64,000 bases of DNA from an uncultured Paracoccus sp. (lineage in GTDB: Bacteria; Pseudomonadota; Alphaproteobacteria; Rhodobacterales; Rhodobacteraceae), in the NCBI RefSeq assembly GCF_947496875.1, contig NZ_CANMEH010000002.1, positions 62,001 through 126,000 of the forward strand. Reading direction: 5' to 3'. The notes below the pieces were generated by a model that was given only the letters and a program-made list of their open reading frames with translations, made no database searches and was not told the DNA's origin. Positions 21,046 through 30,029 of this stretch are shown here, one piece after another (position 1 is the first letter of the stretch; the number at the start of each line of letters is the position of its first letter). Made by a program: the position numbers and the translations under genes.

Positions 21046-21972
21046 TCAGTCCTTGCTGGCGCGGCTGCGCAGGTGGGCGTCGAGCGCCGCCAGTTCGCCG
21101 TCACGCCACGCGGTGCGGGCGCGGACGGCCGCGGGCGTCGCGGTGTCGGGGAACGCCACGGCGACAATGTGCGCGGCGCTGTCGTTGAAGGCTTCGCCGC
21201 GCGCACTGTCGTCGGCCAGGCGGGCCAGGGTCGGCCCGTAGCGCCGCATGTAATCGGCGACCCCTTCGGGCGCATTCAGCGAGATGGTTTCCAGCGGACC
21301 CATGAAGGCCCAGCGCCGTCCCAGCCCATGCTTGATCGTGTCGTCCAGCCCCTGCACGGTGCAGACGCCGTCCTGAACGAGGCGCAGGGATTCGGCGAGC
21401 AGCACCGCCTGCAGCCGGTTCAGCACGAACCCCTCGACCTCGCAGGTCAGGCGCACCGGAACCTGTCCCACCGCACGGTAGATTGCCTCGGCCCTGTCCA
21501 TCGTCGCGGGTGCGGTCTCCGATGACGGGCAGAGTTCGACGACGGGGACCAGATGCGGCGGGTTGACCGGATGCGCGACAAGGCAGCGGTCGGCGCCCGG
21601 CAGCCCGCTGGAAAAGACCGACGCGGGGATCGCCGACGATGACGAGGCCAGGACCGTCTCGCGGTCCGCAATCGCATCCATCCGGGTGTAGAGTTCCCGC
21701 TTGGTCTCCGCCCGTTCGGGGCCGTTCTCCTGCGCCAGGGCGGCGCCGACCAGCGCCTCCTCGAGGGTGGCGACAGCCCGGATGCGCCCGGTCAGGTCGG
21801 CCGGGCCGCCAGCTTCGCGCACCATCGCCTGCATCTGGGCATCCAGGTCGTCCCGAACCGCTGCGTCCGGGTCCCAGGCCCGCACGGTCAGCCCGCCCCG
21901 CGCAAAGACATACGCCCAGGCGCGGCCAATCAGCCCTGCGCCCACGATCGCGATCTGCGGTCGATCGTCCAT
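21046..21972 (-). CDS. 3-hydroxyacyl-CoA dehydrogenase-type 3-hydroxyacid dehydrogenase
   Basis: This 308-aa NAD-dependent enzyme belongs to the lambda-crystallin / L-gulonate 3-dehydrogenase / carnitine dehydrogenase group, which oxidises free beta-hydroxy acids as well as CoA esters. The Rossmann motif is GAGLIGRAWAYVFARGG near the N-terminus; SSSSAIPAS and AHPVNPPHLVPVVELCP carry the catalytic Ser and His, and FVLNRLQAVLLAE opens the C-terminal helical domain. The ATG at 21972 has GGAGG 5 bp upstream; a GTG at 21993 overlapping the previous gene is the alternative. It sits between the importer fusion gene and BKACE, so a hydroxy to keto step before cleavage is inferred. Confidence 0.85.
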   Translation of the reverse strand: MDDRPQIAIVGAGLIGRAWAYVFARGGLTVRAWDPDAAVRDDLDAQMQAMVREAGGPADLTGRIRAVATLEEALVGAALAQENGPERAETKRELYTRMDAIADRETVLASSSSAIPASVFSSGLPGADRCLVAHPVNPPHLVPVVELCPSSETAPATMDRAEAIYRAVGQVPVRLTCEVEGFVLNRLQAVLLAESLRLVQDGVCTVQGLDDTIKHGLGRRWAFMGPLETISLNAPEGVADYMRRYGPTLARLADDSARGEAFNDSAAHIVAVAFPDTATPAAVRARTAWRDGELAALDAHLRSRASKD

Positions 21973-21983
21973 CCCCGCCTCCG

Positions 21984-24515
21984 TCAAAGCCACAGCACCT
22001 TGCGGCGCAGTTCCAGATCCTCGGCCAGCGCCTTCGACGGACCCTCGTGAAAGACGCGCCCCATTTCAAGCGCCACGGTCCGGTCGGACAGCCCGAGAGC
22101 CAGGTCGAGATTGTGATCGACGATCACGATCGACAGCTCATCGCGCAGCCGGTCGAACGTGGTGAAGAGTTGTTCGACGATGGCCGGAGCCAAGCCCTCG
22201 AAGGGTTCGTCGAGCAGCAGGACCTTGGTGTCGCCGGACAGGGCGCGCGCCACCGCCGCCATCTGCTGTTCGCCCCCCGACAGCCGGTCGGCCTCGGTCT
22301 CCATCCGTTCGGCGAGACGGGGGAAATAGGAAAGGATCTGCTCGTCGCTCCAGTGGGTGCCGGCGCCGGTCCGGCGGCGAATCCGGCCCAACTCCAGGTT
22401 CTCGCGGACCGTCATGCCGGCGAACAGGCCGCGCCCCTGCGGCACATAGCCGATGCCCGCCCGCGCGATCTCGGCCGGCGGCAGGCCGGCGATCTCCTGC
22501 CCGTCGAGGCGGATCGATCCCGAGGTGACCGGCGCGATCCCGATCATGCCTTTCAGCAACGTCGATTTCCCCGCACCGTTCCGGCCCAGCAGCGCCAGGA
22601 TCTCGCCCTTGCGGATTTCCAGGCTGACATCGTGCAGGATATGGCTCTTGCCGTAATGGACGTTCACCTTGTCCAGCGCGCAGACCGTCTCGGCGGTGGC
22701 GTGGCCCACATGCGCCGTCGCGGCGACGGCCGAGGTTCCGGACCCGATATAGATTTCCCGCACCTGATCCGAATTGCGGGCGGCGTCCACGTCACCGTCC
22801 AGCAGCACGCGACCTTCGTTCATCACGGTGATATGGTCGGCCAGGCTGAACACGCGGTCGATGTCGTGTTCGACCAGCAGGACCGGCAGGTCCGCTGATA
22901 CCTGCTTGATCAGATTGCCGACCCGTTCGCGCTCGGCCACCGACAGGCCGGCGAGCGGCTCGTCCGCCAGCAGGATGCGGGGCCGGGTCGCCAGCGCGAG
23001 ACCGAGGTCCAGCAGCCGCTGCCCGCCATAGGACAGCGACGATGCCCGCGCCTCTTCCATCCCGCCGAGACCGACCCATTCGATGATCTGGCGCGCGTGA
23101 TCGTTCACCCGTTCGATGCTGCGTGCCGGACGCCAGGCGTTCAGGCGCTGCGGGTCGGTGGACTGGACTGCCAGCCGGACATTCTCGAACACCGTCAGGT
23201 CGGGGAACAGGCTGGTGATCTGGAAGGACCGGCCGATTCCCAGCGCCGCGATCTCGTCGGCCGAGCGGCCGGCCACGGGGGTCCCGTCCAGGGTGACCGT
23301 TCCGCTGTCCGGCGGCAGCATTCCGGTCAGCAGGTTGAAGGCCGTGGTCTTGCCGGCGCCGTTGGGTCCGATCAGGGCGTGCAAGGTCTTGTCCCGTACC
23401 GTCAGGCTGACGTCATCGACCGCCCGCAGGGCACCAAAGCTCTTGCTGATCCCCTGCGCCTCCAGCACCTCGGATCGTCCGGTCTGGCGCGCCGGCCCGG
23501 CGTCGGCATCGCGGCGCAGCATGGCAGGCAGCGGCAGGGTCGTCGCGCGCCGCTCGGCCATGGCGCCGGCCAGCGAGGGACCGGGGCGCAGCCGCGTCAT
23601 CAGCTGCCGGCCGATGCCGACCAGCCCATCCCTCGCGAACAGGATGAACCCGACAAAGACCAGCCCGAACCAGAACAGCCAGTTCTCGGTCCACATCGAC
23701 AGATATTCGCGGAAGAACACGTAGAACAGCGCGCCCAGCGCCGGGCCGAGAAAGCCGCGCATGCCGCCGATCACCACCATCGCCAGCAGCTCGCCGGAGA
23801 AGGCCACCGACATGGGTTCGGCCGAGGTCATGCGGTTCTTGAACATCAGCAGAGCACCGGCCAGCGCCGTCACCGTCGCCGAGGTGACGAACGCCGCCAG
23901 CTTGTAGCGCAGGACCGGGAAGCCCAGCGCCATCGCCCGCGTCTCGTTCTCGCGGATCGCCTCGAGCACCCGGCCGAGCGGTGCGTTGAGCATCCGCCAC
24001 AGCAGCGCGCCGGTGACCAGCGCGAGCAGCGCCACTACAATGTAGTAATTCCAGCCGTTATTCAGGTCGAACCCGAACCAGACCGGGCGTTCGACGCCGC
24101 CCAGCCCGTTCTCGCCCCCGGTTACGGCGGTCCAGCGAAAGGCGGTGGTAAAGCCCAGCGCCGAAAGCGCGAGCGTCATCAGCGAAAAATAGACGCCGCG
24201 CCGGCGCAGCATCAGCCGCCCGAAGCCGGCGGCCAGCACCGCGCTCGCCAGCATCGCCACGGCCAGCGGCAGCCAGAAGGCGTCGCCCGGCAGCGCCCGG
24301 GCGGTCAGGGCCGCGGCATAGGCGCCCAAACCGAACCAGGCGCCGTGGCCGAAACTGACCAGCCCGGTGTATCCGGCGAGCAGGTTGAGCCCGGTCGCGG
24401 CCATAGCGAAGATCACCACCTCGGCGGCGGACGTCGTAGTCAGCCCGATGGCGGACAGGGCAAATGGCAGCGCGACCAGCGCCAGCACGGCAATCGCCAA
24501 AGGATGCAGACGCAT
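21984..24515 (-). CDS. Branched-chain-type ABC importer: LivM-LivG-LivF triple fusion
   Basis: One 843-aa reading frame holds three parts normally made as separate proteins. Residues 1-305 are a LivM-like permease with about nine hydrophobic segments and AGYTGLVSFGHGAWFGLGAY. Residues 350-590 are a LivG-like ATPase (Walker A GPNGAGKT at 383-390, signature LSYGGQR at 494-500, Walker B ILLADEP). Residues 608-843 are a LivF-like ATPase (Walker A GRNGAGKS at 644-651, signature LSGGEQQ, Walker B VLLLDEP). The linkers at about 306-348 and 591-607 are alanine/arginine rich. No stop or frame break is seen, so all motifs look functional. It follows livH by 10 bp. Confidence 0.93.
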   Translation of the reverse strand: MRLHPLAIAVLALVALPFALSAIGLTTTSAAEVVIFAMAATGLNLLAGYTGLVSFGHGAWFGLGAYAAALTARALPGDAFWLPLAVAMLASAVLAAGFGRLMLRRRGVYFSLMTLALSALGFTTAFRWTAVTGGENGLGGVERPVWFGFDLNNGWNYYIVVALLALVTGALLWRMLNAPLGRVLEAIRENETRAMALGFPVLRYKLAAFVTSATVTALAGALLMFKNRMTSAEPMSVAFSGELLAMVVIGGMRGFLGPALGALFYVFFREYLSMWTENWLFWFGLVFVGFILFARDGLVGIGRQLMTRLRPGPSLAGAMAERRATTLPLPAMLRRDADAGPARQTGRSEVLEAQGISKSFGALRAVDDVSLTVRDKTLHALIGPNGAGKTTAFNLLTGMLPPDSGTVTLDGTPVAGRSADEIAALGIGRSFQITSLFPDLTVFENVRLAVQSTDPQRLNAWRPARSIERVNDHARQIIEWVGLGGMEEARASSLSYGGQRLLDLGLALATRPRILLADEPLAGLSVAERERVGNLIKQVSADLPVLLVEHDIDRVFSLADHITVMNEGRVLLDGDVDAARNSDQVREIYIGSGTSAVAATAHVGHATAETVCALDKVNVHYGKSHILHDVSLEIRKGEILALLGRNGAGKSTLLKGMIGIAPVTSGSIRLDGQEIAGLPPAEIARAGIGYVPQGRGLFAGMTVRENLELGRIRRRTGAGTHWSDEQILSYFPRLAERMETEADRLSGGEQQMAAVARALSGDTKVLLLDEPFEGLAPAIVEQLFTTFDRLRDELSIVIVDHNLDLALGLSDRTVALEMGRVFHEGPSKALAEDLELRRKVLWL

Positions 24516-24525
24516 GCGGCCCCCC

Positions 24526-25404
24526 TTATTCGAACCGCAGGATGCGCGAGCCCATCAGACCGCGCGGACGCAGCAGAAGGACGACGAACATCAGCATGTA
24601 GATGGCGGCCATCGACATGGCAGACTGGTCGACCGCGATCATGAACCCCTTGACCAGGCCGACCAGCAGCGCCGCCAGCACCACCCCCCAGAACGAGCCG
24701 AGCCCGCCGATCACCACCACGACGAAGGCCGCGGTGACGATCTCGGCCCCCATCGCCGGGTGGATCGGATAGATCGGCGCCATCAGCACCCCGGCCAGCC
24801 CGGCCAGCCCGATGGCGATGCCGGCCACGGCCGACAAATAGGGGCGCAGCGAAATCCCCATCGCCCCCAGGATGTCGGGATTCTGTATCCCGGCGCGGAC
24901 GATGCGGCCGAAGGAGGTCCGGTTCAGCAGCAGCCATACCCCGACCATCGCAGCGACCGCCATTCCGATCAGGAACAGCCGGTAGCGGGAATACACGAAG
25001 TCGCCCAGGAACACCTGTCCCTTCAACGCATCCGGCATGGCGTAGGCCTGTGGCGGGGCGCCGAACCACCAGCGCAGTCCCTGCTCGATCACCATGGCCA
25101 GGCCGAAGGTCACCAGCAGCGAGTACAGCGGATCAACCCGGTAGAACCGCGTGAACAGAAGCCGTTCCGTCACGACACCAAGGCCGGCGACGATCAGGGG
25201 AACGACGATCAGCACGCCGAAAAAGCTGAGATACGGCGTCAGCACCAGCGCCAGGTAGGCGCCGATCGCGTAGAACGCCCCGTGCGCCAGGTTGACGATG
25301 CCGCCGAGCGAGAAGATCAGCGACAGCCCCAGCGCGATCAGCATGTAGTAGAAGCCGTCAAGCAGCCCGTTGAGCAGCTGCGCGCCGAACAGGAAAAAAT
25401 TCAT
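24526..25404 (-). CDS. livH: Branched-chain amino acid-type ABC permease LivH
   Basis: This is the second membrane subunit of the importer, 292 aa with about eight hydrophobic segments. It opens with FLFGAQLLNGLLDGFYYMLI and has the LivH hallmarks GLSLIFSLGGIVNLAHGAFY and ERLLFTRFYRVDPLYSLLVT. It presumably pairs with the LivM domain of the downstream fusion protein. It lies 58 bp after the binding-protein gene. The substrate is not shown by the sequence. Confidence 0.9.
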   Translation of the reverse strand: MNFFLFGAQLLNGLLDGFYYMLIALGLSLIFSLGGIVNLAHGAFYAIGAYLALVLTPYLSFFGVLIVVPLIVAGLGVVTERLLFTRFYRVDPLYSLLVTFGLAMVIEQGLRWWFGAPPQAYAMPDALKGQVFLGDFVYSRYRLFLIGMAVAAMVGVWLLLNRTSFGRIVRAGIQNPDILGAMGISLRPYLSAVAGIAIGLAGLAGVLMAPIYPIHPAMGAEIVTAAFVVVVIGGLGSFWGVVLAALLVGLVKGFMIAVDQSAMSMAAIYMLMFVVLLLRPRGLMGSRILRFE

Positions 25405-25462
25405 CCGAAGCCCCGCAAGGACGGGTCAGGCGCCGGGCAATCCCCGGCGCCGTCGCCATGCA

Positions 25463-26701
25463 TCATTCGCCGAAACTGCAGGTCCCGCCGACCGCGTCCT
25501 GGATCAGCGTCTCGAACTCCTGATCGGCCGCGGGCACCGGGTCCGAGGTGATGAAGATGTCCCACTCGCTCGTGGCCTGGTCCGCCGGCAACGCGGTGAT
25601 GGTGTAGACCTCCTGCATCAGCTGGTGGTTGTCCGGGTTGAAGTAGCCCGGGCGGTTCTTCATCACGTCGAAGGTGTTCGACGGGTCCTCGAGATAGGCG
25701 GTGATGGCCTCGCCATCCGTGCCCACGGCCTCGATCGCCTGCTTCAGGATGTGGATCGCCACATAGTCGCCGAACGCCTGGTTCTCCGGCGGCTTGCCGT
25801 ACTTGTCGGTAAATGCCTTGACGAAGGCCTGTGACCGTTCGGTGTCGACCTGATGCGTCCAGACGGTGGGCCATGTGCCACGGAAGCTTTCCGGCCCCGC
25901 CGCCCATGCCAGCGCCGTGTCGAACCCGAACCCTGCCACCGGCGGCTCCAGCCCGAACTCGTCATACTGCTTCAGAAAGCTCGAGATCTGCGTCCCGGCC
26001 AGGTTGGTCACCACGACGTCCGGCTTGGCGTCGCGGATCTTCAGCAGATAGGACGAGAAATCGGTGGCGTCGGTCGGAACCAGGTCATCCCCCGCGATGC
26101 TGCCGTTGTTCCGCTCCAGGAACGCCTTGGCCCCTTCCAGCAGGTCGTGGCCGAACGCGTAGTCCGCGGTCAGCAGGTACCACGTCTTTCCGTCCACCAT
26201 CCCTTCGTTCAGAAGATGCTGGCCCTCGGCGTTCACGTACATCGCGTTCTGCGTCTCGACGTGGAACATGTGCTTCTTGCAGTCCGCGCCCCGCAATGCG
26301 TCCGAATTGGCGCCCGTGTTGATGAACACCTTCTTGGCGCGTTCCGTCGTCTGGCCGATCGTCAGCGCCGAGGCGGACGAGATCTCGCCCACGATCGCGA
26401 CGACGTTGTCGCGTTCGATCATCCGCTCGGCCTTGGTCGAGGCGGTCTGCGGGTTGACCGAATCCTCCTTGATGAGTTCGATCTGCCGCCCGCCGATGCC
26501 ACCGGCCGCGTTGATTTCCTCGACCGCGAGATCGGCGGCCATGACCGCATATTCGCCCAGCGGCCCCAGGAACCCGGTGCGCGGGGTAAGGTGGCCGATG
26601 GTGATGGGCCCGGTATCCTGTGCAAGAGCCGGCAGCGGACCGAAGACTGCAAGGCAGCCCAGTACCGCAGACGTGGCAAGCAGGTGACGACGAGTTGGCA
26701 T
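25463..26701 (-). CDS. ABC importer periplasmic binding protein (LivJ/LivK type)
   Basis: The 412-aa protein has a twin-arginine-like or Sec signal at residues 1-27 (MPTRRHLLATSAVLGCLAVF with cleavage near ALAQD). It continues with the type I binding fold: ITIGHLTPRTGFLGPLGEYAVMAADLAVEEINAAGG and IELIKEDSVNPQTASTKAER. The ATG at 26701 has GGAGGAG at a good distance; an open frame extends to 26941, but the signal peptide fixes the start. It is the first gene of the leftward operon. This family binds aliphatic or aromatic carboxylates and amino acids; given the HADH and BKACE genes downstream, a hydroxy or amino-hydroxy acid ligand is plausible. Confidence 0.9.
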   Translation of the reverse strand: MPTRRHLLATSAVLGCLAVFGPLPALAQDTGPITIGHLTPRTGFLGPLGEYAVMAADLAVEEINAAGGIGGRQIELIKEDSVNPQTASTKAERMIERDNVVAIVGEISSASALTIGQTTERAKKVFINTGANSDALRGADCKKHMFHVETQNAMYVNAEGQHLLNEGMVDGKTWYLLTADYAFGHDLLEGAKAFLERNNGSIAGDDLVPTDATDFSSYLLKIRDAKPDVVVTNLAGTQISSFLKQYDEFGLEPPVAGFGFDTALAWAAGPESFRGTWPTVWTHQVDTERSQAFVKAFTDKYGKPPENQAFGDYVAIHILKQAIEAVGTDGEAITAYLEDPSNTFDVMKNRPGYFNPDNHQLMQEVYTITALPADQATSEWDIFITSDPVPAADQEFETLIQDAVGGTCSFGE

Positions 26702-26744
26702 GGATATCTCCTCCCCAGAAGATCGGCCGCCGAACGGCCCTGAA

Positions 26745-26856
26745 CTGTGATCACGGTGGCCGTGAAATGTCGGGGCAGTCAACCAGAAAATCGACACGGT
26801 CAGCCCCCGCATCTGGAGATGTTGACGCTTGCATCGTGATTCTGCCGCGATCACAG
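26745..26856. promoter_or_regulatory. Putative GntR operators in the divergent promoter region
   Basis: The 173-bp gap between the importer operon and the GntR gene contains two related inverted repeats: CTGTGATCACGG at 26745-26756 and CGTGAT at 26835-26840 paired with GATCACAG at 26849-26856. Both share the half-site CTGTGAT or its near copy. They flank the region where promoters of the two divergent transcripts should lie. Binding by the adjacent regulator is inferred. Confidence 0.45.
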
Positions 26857-26874
26857 TTGCCCGATGAGGGTGAC

Positions 26875-27558
26875 ATGACAGACCAGGACATCCGGCTGGA
26901 AGCGCGCGGTCCGTCGCTGGCGAGCCAGGTGCATGGCGCATTGATCGAGATGCTGCTGTCGGGCGAACTCGCTCCGGACGACCGGATCTCGATGCGCGAC
27001 CTGGCGGACCGGCTGGGCGTCTCGGTGATGCCGGTCCGGGAAGCGGTTGCCCGCCTGGCCGCGCAGGACGCGCTTGTCGTGCTGCCGAACCGGGCAGTGA
27101 CCGTCCCGCTGCTGTCGCGGGACGAGTTCCGCGACCTGACCGAGGTCCGCATCCACAACGAACGACATGCGGTGGCCCTGGCGGCGGCGCAGGTTGGGCC
27201 GCGGGATCTGATTCGGGTGCGGAACCTGGAACAGCAGTTTGCCGACGCGCTCGAGGCCCCGGACGGCGGCCCGTCCGTGCGGGCCAACAAGGCCCTGCAC
27301 TTTGCCGTCTACGAGGCCGCGAACTCGCCTGTCCTGTGTGCCGTGATCCGGTCCCTGTGGCTGAAGGCCGGGCCGATCATCAATCTCGACCTGGAAGAAC
27401 GGACGCGCCGGCGGCGCACCGCCGTATCGCGCGCCCACCACGCGTCGCTGATCGACGCCCTCGCCCGCGGCGATGCCGAGGCGGCGGCCGACGCAGTCGA
27501 GGCGGACATCCGCTCGGCCGCCGAATTCATCCTGTCGCGGGACATCCTGCCCGCATGA
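26875..27558 (+). CDS. GntR-family (FadR/VanR type) transcriptional regulator
   Basis: The 227-aa protein has an N-terminal winged helix-turn-helix (ISMRDLADRLGVSVMPVREAVARL, residues about 39-62) and a C-terminal all-helical FCD-type effector domain with TEVRIHNERHAVALA, metal-site-like NKALHFAVYEAANSP and AHHASLIDALARGD. Its ATG at 26875 is fixed by the family start; an open frame extends well upstream. It is divergent from the importer / dehydrogenase / BKACE operon and 24 bp upstream of an SDR gene on its own strand. It probably represses both sets until a CoA ester or acid binds. Confidence 0.9.
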   Translation: MTDQDIRLEARGPSLASQVHGALIEMLLSGELAPDDRISMRDLADRLGVSVMPVREAVARLAAQDALVVLPNRAVTVPLLSRDEFRDLTEVRIHNERHAVALAAAQVGPRDLIRVRNLEQQFADALEAPDGGPSVRANKALHFAVYEAANSPVLCAVIRSLWLKAGPIINLDLEERTRRRRTAVSRAHHASLIDALARGDAEAAADAVEADIRSAAEFILSRDILPA

Positions 27559-27582
27559 CCCCCCTCATGAACGGAGTTGACC

Positions 27583-28350
27583 ATGGATCTTGATCTGACC
27601 GGCAGTCGCGTCATCGTCACGGCCGGCGCGAACGGAATCGGCCGGGCGATCGTCGAGGCGTTCCTTGCCGAAGGCGCGACCGTCGCCACCTGCGACATCG
27701 ACCCCGCAGGCTTGGACACGCTGCCCGCATCGGTGATGCGCCAGCAGGTGGATGTTGCCGATGCCGACGCGCTGCGGGCCTTTGTCGGCGCGGCGATCGA
27801 CCATCTCGGCGGCCTCGACTGTCTGGTCAACAACGCCGGCATTGCCGGGCCGACGGCCCCGGTCGAGGATGTCGGGCTGGATCAGTGGAACGCTACCCTC
27901 GCGATCTGCCTGACGTCACAATTCGTGACCACCGGGGCGGCGATCGGAGCCCTGCGCCACAGCGCCAATCCGTCCATCGTGAACCTGTCCTCGGTCGCCG
28001 GTCGCCTGGGATTCCGGCTGAGGACGCCCTATGCGGCCGCCAAGTGGGGGGTGATCGGGCTGACCAAGTCGCTGGCGCTGGAACTGGGCGGGGACGGCAT
28101 CCGGGTGAACGCCATCCTGCCGGGGCTGGTGGCCGGCGACCGGCAGCGCCGGGTGATGGAGGCCCGCGCCCAGTCCCGCGGCATGACCCTGGCCGAGGTC
28201 GAGACAGAGGCGTTCTCCCACACCGCCATCCGCGACTACGTCACCCCGCAGCAGATCGCCGATCAGATCCTGTTCCTCGCCAGTCCGCGCGGCCGGACGA
28301 TCTCGGGTCAGGCGGTCTCGGTCTGCGGCGGAACCGAGCGTCTGGGCTGA
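27583..28350 (+). CDS. SDR family oxidoreductase
   Basis: This is a 255-aa classical short-chain dehydrogenase. It has the cofactor motif TAGANGIG near residues 12-19, an acidic residue in CDIDPAGL that suggests NAD(H), NNAGIAG, the catalytic Ser in VNLSSVAG and the YxxxK motif in TPYAAAKWGVIG. The C-terminus FLASPRGRTISGQAVSVCGG is typical. The ATG at 27583 has CGGAG 6 bp upstream. It follows the GntR gene and so may be co-transcribed. The substrate is unknown. Confidence 0.87.
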   Translation: MDLDLTGSRVIVTAGANGIGRAIVEAFLAEGATVATCDIDPAGLDTLPASVMRQQVDVADADALRAFVGAAIDHLGGLDCLVNNAGIAGPTAPVEDVGLDQWNATLAICLTSQFVTTGAAIGALRHSANPSIVNLSSVAGRLGFRLRTPYAAAKWGVIGLTKSLALELGGDGIRVNAILPGLVAGDRQRRVMEARAQSRGMTLAEVETEAFSHTAIRDYVTPQQIADQILFLASPRGRTISGQAVSVCGGTERLG

Positions 28351-28458
28351 CCCCGTGCGCCGATCCGGCGGTCGCCCCTGTGTGGGGCCCGGGTTGACCC
28401 CGTCGGGCAACACGGCCACGGTTCCGCCGAACCTACCTTTGCAGCGAGGGACAAGATC

Positions 28459-29490
28459 ATGACCCGCACCCGCCAGATCGTTCTCGCCTCCCGTCCGCAG
28501 GGCTCGGCCACGCGCGACAATTTCCGACTGGAACAGGTCGACCTGCCACAGCCGGGGCCCGGCGAGGTTGCGGTGCGGCTGATCTGGATGTCGCTGGATC
28601 CCTACATGCGCGGCCGCATGGACGCGGCGCGCAGCTATGCGCCGGCGGTGGAGGTGGACGCACCCATGCAGGCCGGGGCCGTGGCGCAGGTCACCGCGTC
28701 GAACAGCGACCGGTTCGCGGTCGGCGACATCGTCGTGGGCAACATGCCCTGGTCCGAGGCGGCGGTGGTACCGGCCGACGGCCTGCGCCGGGTGGACCCG
28801 GCGCACGGCCCGATCCAGCACGCGCTCAGCGTGCTGGGGATGCCCGGCATGACGGCCTGGGTCGGCCTGACCCGGATCGCCCCGACGAAGCCCGGCGACA
28901 CGGTCCTGGTCTCGGCCGCGACGGGGGCCGTCGGCTCGGTTGCAGGGCAGATCGCCAGGTCGCGCGGGCTGCGGGTGATCGGCGTCGCGGGTGGGCCCGA
29001 GAAATGCCGCTATGCCGAACAGGAGCTCGGCTACGATGCCTGCCTGGACCATCGCGCCGGCGATGCCGACGCCCTGTCCGCGGCGATCCAGGCCGCCGCG
29101 CCGGACGGTGTCGACGTCTATTTCGAGAACGTAGGCGGCAAGACGCTGCAGGCCGTCCTGCCGCACATGAACGATTTCGGGCGCATCGCCGTCTGCGGTG
29201 CGATCGCCTGGTACGACGGCAAGAACCTCGACCAGGCCCCGCCGCTGCCCGCCGTCTGGGTGCAGATCCTGCGGCGGCGCCTGAATGTGCGCGGCTTCAT
29301 CGTCTTCGACCACGCCGACGCCCAGGGCGAGTTCGTCGCCGAAGTCGCGCCCCTGGTCGCGTCAGGCGCCATCACCATCCGCGAAACCGTCGCCGACGGG
29401 CTGGACGCGGCGCCCGAGGCGTTCCTCGGACTGCTGCGCGGCGAGAATTTCGGCAAGCAGCTGGTCCGCGTCGGCCCCGATCCGCAATGA
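28459..29490 (+). CDS. MDR-type NADP-dependent oxidoreductase (CurA / LTB4DH group)
   Basis: The 343-aa protein is a zinc-free medium-chain reductase of the group reducing double bonds next to a carbonyl. Family features are WMSLDPYMRGRM near residue 40-50, LGMPGMTAWVGLTRI, the cofactor motif SAATGAVGSVAGQIA, and the ending GENFGKQLVRVGPD. The zinc-binding cysteines of alcohol dehydrogenases are absent. Its stop overlaps the next gene's start (ATGA). It may reduce an enone or enoyl intermediate; the exact substrate is not shown. Confidence 0.88.
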   Translation: MTRTRQIVLASRPQGSATRDNFRLEQVDLPQPGPGEVAVRLIWMSLDPYMRGRMDAARSYAPAVEVDAPMQAGAVAQVTASNSDRFAVGDIVVGNMPWSEAAVVPADGLRRVDPAHGPIQHALSVLGMPGMTAWVGLTRIAPTKPGDTVLVSAATGAVGSVAGQIARSRGLRVIGVAGGPEKCRYAEQELGYDACLDHRAGDADALSAAIQAAAPDGVDVYFENVGGKTLQAVLPHMNDFGRIAVCGAIAWYDGKNLDQAPPLPAVWVQILRRRLNVRGFIVFDHADAQGEFVAEVAPLVASGAITIRETVADGLDAAPEAFLGLLRGENFGKQLVRVGPDPQ

Positions 29491-29930
29491 CTCGCCCGCA
29501 GCCAAGCCCGCGGGCAGAGTTTCCGCATTTCCGGCCGGTTCAGCTGCGCTGGAACGACAACGACCCGTACGGGCACATGAACAATGCAGTCCACTACCAG
29601 CTGTTCGACAGCGCCGTGAATGACTGGCTGATCGACAACGGCATGCTGCAACCTGACCTGACCGGCGTGGCCTACATGGTGGCGGCGACCGGGTGCGACT
29701 ATTTTGCCGAGCTCGCCTATCCCGAGCGGATCGAACTGGGGATGGGGATCACCCGACTGGGCAGCACATCGGTAACCTACCGGCTGGGGCTGTTCCGGGC
29801 GGGCACCGATCGATCCGCCGCGACGGGGCGGTTCACCCATGTTCATGTGGACCGCAACACCCGCCGGCCGCAGACCATCCCCGATGCGCACCGGGACCGC
29901 TTCGCCACCCTGCTGATCGCCGCCGAGTAG
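29487..29930 (+). CDS. Hotdog-fold acyl-CoA thioesterase (4HBT family)
   Basis: The 147-aa protein shows the thioesterase signature QLRWNDNDPYGHMNNAVHY near residues 19-37, followed by RIELGMGITRLGSTSVTY. Members of this family hydrolyse acyl-CoA. The start was set to the ATG in the ATGA overlap with the preceding reductase. A related domain is fused to some carnitine dehydrogenases, where it hydrolyses betainyl-CoA; whether this one acts on a BKACE product is open. Confidence 0.85.
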   Translation: MTRPQPSPRAEFPHFRPVQLRWNDNDPYGHMNNAVHYQLFDSAVNDWLIDNGMLQPDLTGVAYMVAATGCDYFAELAYPERIELGMGITRLGSTSVTYRLGLFRAGTDRSAATGRFTHVHVDRNTRRPQTIPDAHRDRFATLLIAAE

Positions 29931-30029
29931 CGCGACGAAGCGCTGACCATGCCACGCCTTGGCCGCGGCTGGACAGCCGCTCGGCCGGCTGCCATCGTCG
30001 GTCGCGTTCAGCAAGGGGAAGGAACGCGC

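Noticed and set aside
20107..21972. Naming the dehydrogenase/BKACE pair as carnitine dehydrogenase and dehydrocarnitine cleavage enzyme
   Set aside because: The gene pairing fits, but the dehydrogenase lacks the fused thioesterase of many carnitine dehydrogenases and the importer is of the LIV and not the betaine type; the substrate cannot be fixed by eye.
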